From assembly GCA_964502465.1 (NCBI GenBank), contig CAZCWX010000586.1, positions 1-9,718 of the forward strand: a stretch of DNA of 9,718 nucleotides, read 5' to 3'. Source of the DNA: CAZCWX01 sp964502465. GTDB lineage: Bacteria; Desulfobacterota; Binatia; Bin18. The notes beneath the pieces are model-generated. The model made no database searches. It was not told the DNA's origin and saw nothing but the letters and a program-made list of their open reading frames with translations. The position numbers and the translations under genes are program-made. Positions 6,184-9,718 of this stretch are shown piece by piece. Each line of letters begins with the position of its first letter. Within the stretch, counting starts at the first letter, position 1.

Positions 6184-6240
6184 AACTCCGCTCGACCATA
6201 AAGTGATACTGTTGATAAACTCTGAGATGCCCCTCTTCAC

Positions 6241-6335
6241 CCGTTCGCTCTGAGCGTAGCCGCGTTAGCGGCGAAGTCGAAGAGCGGCCTTCGACTTCCC
6301 CTTCGACAAGCTCAGGGTACGCTCAGGCCGAACGG
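6241..6335. repeat. Multi-armed REP-like palindromic element (95 bp)
   Basis: Nested exact inverted repeats can be read: outer CCGTTCG (6241-6247)/CGAACGG (6329-6335); CTGAGCGTA (6250-6258)/TACGCTCAG (6318-6326); an inner hairpin GCCGC-GTTA-GCGGC (6259-6272); and a second GAAGTCGAAG (6273-6282)/CTTCGACTTC (6289-6298) with loop AGCGGC. The remaining CTTCGACAAGCTCAGGG resembles widely dispersed REP sequences. Together it could fold as a cloverleaf in DNA or RNA. It lies between the glycine-zipper gene and the hydrolase operon, where it might stabilise mRNA ends or act as a terminator-like barrier. There is no T-tract and no transposase nearby. Confidence 0.72.
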
Positions 6336-6376
6336 AATTAAATTATGTTGGCTGACTAGTAGCGGAGGTTTTGTTC

Positions 6377-8401
6377 ATGCAACCTCATGTAGACATGCGA
6401 GTGCGTCGGTCGTCTTTCGGATTCACCGTCCTGCTGTTCATTCTTGCCTGTACAGTAGGCTGTTCCACACCAGTCGGGGTGAAGCGGGTGGGCACGAAGG
6501 AAGCACATCATCTCCTGACTGCCAGCGTGCTATCGACTGGCACTCCGAGCCTCTATTCGCTGCAAGTGCTGTCGCGCCGCGACCTCCACGCACAGTTTGA
6601 TGACGATCCACAGGCCGCGCTGGTGGCACTCCATGCCAGCCTACAGTCCACCAGTGATCCCGATCGGCTCAACAATCGCCTCTTTGCCTTAGCCGAACTG
6701 TCCTTCCTCTATGCTGAACAGAACAGCCAACGACACCCCAGGAATAACCGCCAATGCCGGCCACGGAAAGGGCAACCCTGCTCATCGGCACGACGCCCAC
6801 ACCAGCAGGATCAAGCCCAGGCCTATTACCTCGCCACCGCGGTCTATGCCTATGCCCTCTTATTCCCGGACGAGCCGGACGGTGGTGTACTTGACCCGTC
6901 CGATCCCCGGTTGCGTCTTGCCTACGATCTCTACAATCGTGGGCTGACGGAAGGGCTGTTCTCGCCCGACCAGAACGAAGTTGTCCTGGCGTCCGGCCGG
7001 TACACGCTCCCCTTTGGGGTGCTAGACCTCGAGTTTGCGTCCACGGAGTTCTCTTGGGCGGGCTACCAGCTAGAACATTTTGTGCCGACGACCGACCTGG
7101 CCGTGCGCGGCTTGCGCAACCGCTACCGGCGGCCTGGGATTGGTGCACCGCTGGCCGCGAGCCTGGCCGGGACCACCGTTGGGCCTGCAGTCACGGGAGC
7201 GAACCGCATTCCCCCCCGTCTTAAGGTGCCGGTCACAGCCTTCTTGCGTTGTGACGCACCACGACGCAGCCTCGCCACCGGCGCTGTGCGCGGCCAGCTT
7301 GAACTGTACACACCGGATCAAGTGGAAACCGTGACCGTGAATGGCCACGAACAGCCGCTGGAGTTCGATGCCACCGCCGCCCTCGCCTACACGCTCGAAG
7401 GCGCGCCGGTGTACGCCTTCGAGCTGTCTGGCTTCCTCGGCGATGTACTCCGTACGTACATTCCTCAAACGCGGGCGCAAGACGGGCTCCTCTTCCTGCA
7501 TCCCCCCAGCCTCGACCGTATTCCGGTTGTCCTCGTGCATGGGACCGCCTCCAGTCCAGCCCGCTGGGCAGAATTGATCAATGAAGTAGAGGGGGATCCG
7601 CGCCTGCGTGGCCGCTACCAGATCTGGCTTTTTATGTACGACACCGGCAACCCTGTTGCATACTCGGGCGGCCGGTTACGGCAGGCGCTGCGGCATGTGG
7701 TGCAGGAATTAGACCCCGAGGGCAAGGCCCCGGCATTGCAACGCCTGGTAGTGATGGGCCACAGTCAGGGCGGGTTACTGACTAAGCTCACCGCCATCGA
7801 CAGCGGCACGCGGTTTTGGGATAACCTGAGCAAAGTTCCCCTTGACGACCTCACCATGGAGTCTGAGACTCGGGAGTTGTTTCGCCGGTCGCTCTTCGTC
7901 ACACCCCTGCCATTTGTCAAACGTGTGGTTTTCATCTCCACGCCGCACCGGGGCAGCTATCAGGCCGCGCTCCGCCTGGGCCGTCTCTCCTCATGGCTGG
8001 TGACGCTGCCGGGGGACCTCACTCAGCGGACCCTGGCCATCATGACGCAAAACCAGGGCAAACTCTTGACCCAGCAGCTAGAGAAACTGCCGACCAGCGT
8101 TGATAACATGAATCCCTCGCACCCCTTTATCAAAACCCTGGCGTCAATTCCGGTGGCGGAAGGGATCACGGCGCATTCCATCATCCCTGTCCTCGGTGAG
8201 GGGCCGCTCTCCGGAGGGAATGATGGCATAGTGGCCTATGACAGCGCCCATATTGAGGGGGTGGAATCGGAACTGATTGTGCGTTTCGGCCACTCGGTGC
8301 AAGGCCATCCGCAAGCTATCGAAGAAGTGCGACGGATCTTGGGCGAGCATCTCAACGACTCGGAGGGGGCTAGCTCTGGAGATGCACCTGCTCATCGTTA
8401 A
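6377..8401 (+). CDS. Alpha/beta-hydrolase (lipase/esterase-like) lipoprotein
   Basis: A 674-aa predicted lipoprotein. The N-terminus has basic residues (RVRRS), a hydrophobic core, and cysteines at 25 and 29 (ILAC, TVGC), one of which should be lipidated. Residues 40-330 form a poorly characterised helical/beta region. The C-terminal half is an alpha/beta hydrolase: VVLVHGTASSPARW with His388-Gly389 (oxyanion loop), the nucleophile elbow MGHSQGG with Ser463, FISTPHRGS, the acid GGNDGIV with Asp616, and His639 or His644 (GHSVQGHP) as catalytic His. A lipase, esterase or acyltransferase acting on envelope lipids is likely; the substrate is unknown. A basic, low-complexity insert (about 115-147) separates two helices. 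The ATG at 6377 is chosen because GGAGG lies 8 nt upstream; the in-frame TTG at 6371 is too close to it. DUF2092 follows after 37 nt, suggesting an operon. Confidence 0.88.
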   Translation: MQPHVDMRVRRSSFGFTVLLFILACTVGCSTPVGVKRVGTKEAHHLLTASVLSTGTPSLYSLQVLSRRDLHAQFDDDPQAALVALHASLQSTSDPDRLNNRLFALAELSFLYAEQNSQRHPRNNRQCRPRKGQPCSSARRPHQQDQAQAYYLATAVYAYALLFPDEPDGGVLDPSDPRLRLAYDLYNRGLTEGLFSPDQNEVVLASGRYTLPFGVLDLEFASTEFSWAGYQLEHFVPTTDLAVRGLRNRYRRPGIGAPLAASLAGTTVGPAVTGANRIPPRLKVPVTAFLRCDAPRRSLATGAVRGQLELYTPDQVETVTVNGHEQPLEFDATAALAYTLEGAPVYAFELSGFLGDVLRTYIPQTRAQDGLLFLHPPSLDRIPVVLVHGTASSPARWAELINEVEGDPRLRGRYQIWLFMYDTGNPVAYSGGRLRQALRHVVQELDPEGKAPALQRLVVMGHSQGGLLTKLTAIDSGTRFWDNLSKVPLDDLTMESETRELFRRSLFVTPLPFVKRVVFISTPHRGSYQAALRLGRLSSWLVTLPGDLTQRTLAIMTQNQGKLLTQQLEKLPTSVDNMNPSHPFIKTLASIPVAEGITAHSIIPVLGEGPLSGGNDGIVAYDSAHIEGVESELIVRFGHSVQGHPQAIEEVRRILGEHLNDSEGASSGDAPAHR

Positions 8402-8438
8402 TCTCTTTGCAAAAGAACCTATTAAGAGGAGGTATCAC

Positions 8439-9227
8439 ATGCAGTACGTACGATGGTGGAACATCATCACTATGGGGTTTGCCCTGTGGCTGGCCGCAAC
8501 GCCAGGCTACGCCCAACAATCCGCCGCGACCGCGTCTCCAAGCCAAGAGAAAGCAATGTCAACGCTGATGAAGGCAGCCGAGTTTTTGGCGAAAGCCCAG
8601 CGCTTCAGCGTCAAGGCGGACATTAGCTACGATATCATGCAGGACTGGGGCCAGAAGCTGGAATTCGGCGCGACCCGCACGATTACCGTGCAGCGTCCGG
8701 ATCGTATCAGGGTGGATATCGTCGATCGCGATGGCACCCGGCGCGGCTTTCGGTTCGATGGGAAGCAGATCGCCTTCTTTGGGCTGGATGAGAAGGTGTA
8801 CGCCACTGCTGAGAAGACGGGCGATCTGGACGCCGCCTTTGCCTACTTCACTCGGGATCTGCAGATGCCCCTCCCCATGGCAGAGCTCTTCACGAACCAT
8901 TTGCCGACATCCTTAAAAGACCGGGTCAGTGAGGCGCGTTACGTGGAAGAAGCGACACTCGGAGGAGTGCGCTGTGACCATCTCGCCTTACGTAACGACA
9001 TGACGGATGCCCAGGTGTGGATAGCGCAGGGAGAGCAACCACTGCTGCGCCGGCTGGTCATCACCTATAAACACGCCAATGGGCAGCCGGAATTCCGGAC
9101 GGATTTTCACGATTGGAACTTCTCGCCTGAGACTCCGGATTCACTCTTCACTTTTACACCTGCTGAAGGCGCGATGCGGATTCAGTTTGTGGCTGGCATG
9201 GATCCTGATGCAGGAGTACAACAATAG
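8439..9227 (+). CDS. DUF2092 periplasmic protein (LolA-like)
   Basis: A 262-aa exported protein with a signal peptide (cleavage likely after TPGYA, residue 25). The body follows the DUF2092 pattern: AAEFLAKAQRFSVKADISYD, ITVQRPDRIRVDIVDRDG, FRFDGKQIAFFGLDEKVYAT, a segment around LPMAELF, LGGVRCDHLAL, VWIAQGEQPLLRRLVITYK and FHDWNFSPETPDSLFTFTPA. These features fit the LolA/LolB-like half-barrel group that binds acyl chains or lipoproteins, so a periplasmic lipid-related role is a reasonable inference. The length appears complete. The ATG at 8439 has AGGAGG 7 nt upstream; the in-frame extension back to 8277 overlaps the hydrolase gene and is not protein-like. The next gene starts 14 nt after the stop, so hydrolase, DUF2092 and the Gln-rich protein are probably co-transcribed. 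Confidence 0.9.
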   Translation: MQYVRWWNIITMGFALWLAATPGYAQQSAATASPSQEKAMSTLMKAAEFLAKAQRFSVKADISYDIMQDWGQKLEFGATRTITVQRPDRIRVDIVDRDGTRRGFRFDGKQIAFFGLDEKVYATAEKTGDLDAAFAYFTRDLQMPLPMAELFTNHLPTSLKDRVSEARYVEEATLGGVRCDHLALRNDMTDAQVWIAQGEQPLLRRLVITYKHANGQPEFRTDFHDWNFSPETPDSLFTFTPAEGAMRIQFVAGMDPDAGVQQ

Positions 9228-9241
9228 AAAGGAGGACAGCC

Positions 9242-9718
9242 ATGAGAACGAAAACCTGGATACGGCACACCGTATGGATGGCACTGTTGTGCATGGGCGT
9301 CTTTACCGTAGCGGAGGTTGAAGCGCAGCGAGGTGGGCGAGGTGGGGGTGGTGGCGGCGGAGGCTATTCCCGCAGCGGCGCCGCCAGTAGCGGTTCACTT
9401 GGCGCCAATCGTTCGTCCAGTGCGGGCAGTTATTCCCGCAGCGGTGCCGCCAGTAGCGGTTCACTTGGTGCCAATCGCTCGCAGATGCAGCAGAGTACGC
9501 AAGGTTCTGCCAGCCAGAGGCAGTCCACTGCGACGCAGAATCAACAGACCCGTCAAGCCGCTACGGCACAGAATCAGCAGACGCGCCAATCGTCTGCCGG
9601 CCAGGCGCAGTCCAGCCGTCAGACCCAGCAAGATCAACTCCAGAGCAACCGTTCCCAACAGCAAAATACAAACCGGGAAGACTGGCAAGGTTACGGAACG
9701 CAAAAACAGGAGGACCGG
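9242..9718 (+). CDS. Secreted Gly/Ser/Gln-rich low-complexity protein (truncated by window edge)
   Basis: 159 open codons run to the right edge. A signal peptide (MRTKTWIRHTVWMALLCMGV, cleavage likely after VEA at residue 28) precedes a Gly run (33-41), two copies of YSRSGAASSGSLGANRS (residues 42-58 and 64-80), and then a Gln/Ser/Thr/Arg-rich, charge-poor stretch with repeated QNQQTRQ, ending in NREDWQGYG. The mature part is predicted to be disordered and surface- or periplasm-exposed. Similar low-complexity ORFs are, as far as I recall, often found right after DUF2092 genes, but I cannot name a family. The ribosome site AAAGGAGG lies 7 nt before the ATG. It follows DUF2092 by 14 nt and so is very likely in its operon. 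The C-terminus is outside the window. Confidence 0.8.
   Translation, partial: MRTKTWIRHTVWMALLCMGVFTVAEVEAQRGGRGGGGGGGGYSRSGAASSGSLGANRSSSAGSYSRSGAASSGSLGANRSQMQQSTQGSASQRQSTATQNQQTRQAATAQNQQTRQSSAGQAQSSRQTQQDQLQSNRSQQQNTNREDWQGYGTQKQEDR
9365..9481 (+). repeat. In-frame tandem repeat, 66-bp period, within the secreted protein
   Basis: Two copies of a 51-bp core (9365-9415 and 9431-9481) encode the same 17 residues; the period is 66 bp (22 codons). They differ at only three positions (GGC/GGT, GGC/GGT, CGT/CGC), all synonymous. Confidence 0.85.

Noticed and set aside
5573..6240. Leu/Ser/Pro-rich minus-strand ORFs opposite the glycine-zipper gene
   Set aside because: Their composition is the mirror of the Gln- and Gly-rich plus-strand codons; they are shadow frames.
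7070..7540. Minus-strand ORF of 156 aa within the hydrolase gene
   Set aside because: It is antisense to a continuous 674-aa frame with identifiable catalytic motifs.

Overview
This looks like chromosomal sequence from a GC-rich Gram-negative bacterium with an outer membrane. It encodes lipoproteins and several families of secreted or periplasmic proteins of unknown function (DUF1329, DUF4105, DUF2092, DUF4410-like, YMGG-type glycine zipper), together with glycogen/starch enzymes and REP-like palindromes. I cannot place the lineage from the sequence. There are no phage, plasmid, transposase, CRISPR, tRNA or rRNA signals.

Layout. (1) 1-896, minus strand: N-terminal 298 codons of a glycogen phosphorylase that runs off the left edge. 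(2) 897-1166: its upstream region, with four GAACC direct repeats pointing toward it. (3) 1167-2014, plus strand: a 68-aa conserved-looking small protein, a decayed DUF4142-like remnant, a perfect 12-bp REP hairpin, and a 140-aa ORF that joins the two ends of an alpha-amylase-family (GH13-like) protein with the catalytic barrel missing. (4) 2147-3643: a full-length DUF1329 protein with an extra N-terminal hydrophobic segment. (5) 3698-4076: a secreted-protein gene broken by two apparent 1-nt shifts. (6) 4184-4486: GAACC triplet, then a truncated DUF4410-like lipoprotein, followed closely by a membrane-anchored DUF4105 protein (4525-5532). (7) 5548-6183: second GAACC triplet and a Gln-rich glycine-zipper exported protein. 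(8) 6241-6335: a multi-armed REP-like element. (9) 6377-9718: probable operon of an alpha/beta-hydrolase lipoprotein, a DUF2092 periplasmic protein, and a Gly/Ser/Gln-rich secreted protein that runs off the right edge.

How it may work together. Almost everything right of 2147 is predicted to be exported or membrane-bound, so this reads as a cell-envelope gene neighbourhood. DUF1329 and DUF2092 are thought to belong to the LolA/LolB-like fold group, which fits lipid or lipoprotein handling at the outer membrane; this is inference. The most interesting signal is non-coding: GAACC repeats with a constant 21-bp step, followed 10-11 nt later by GTAC, lie upstream of three different genes, always in the same orientation relative to the gene. 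This suggests a shared regulator. The 1374-4486 interval also has an unusual density of broken genes. No gap without a gene exceeds 300 bases.
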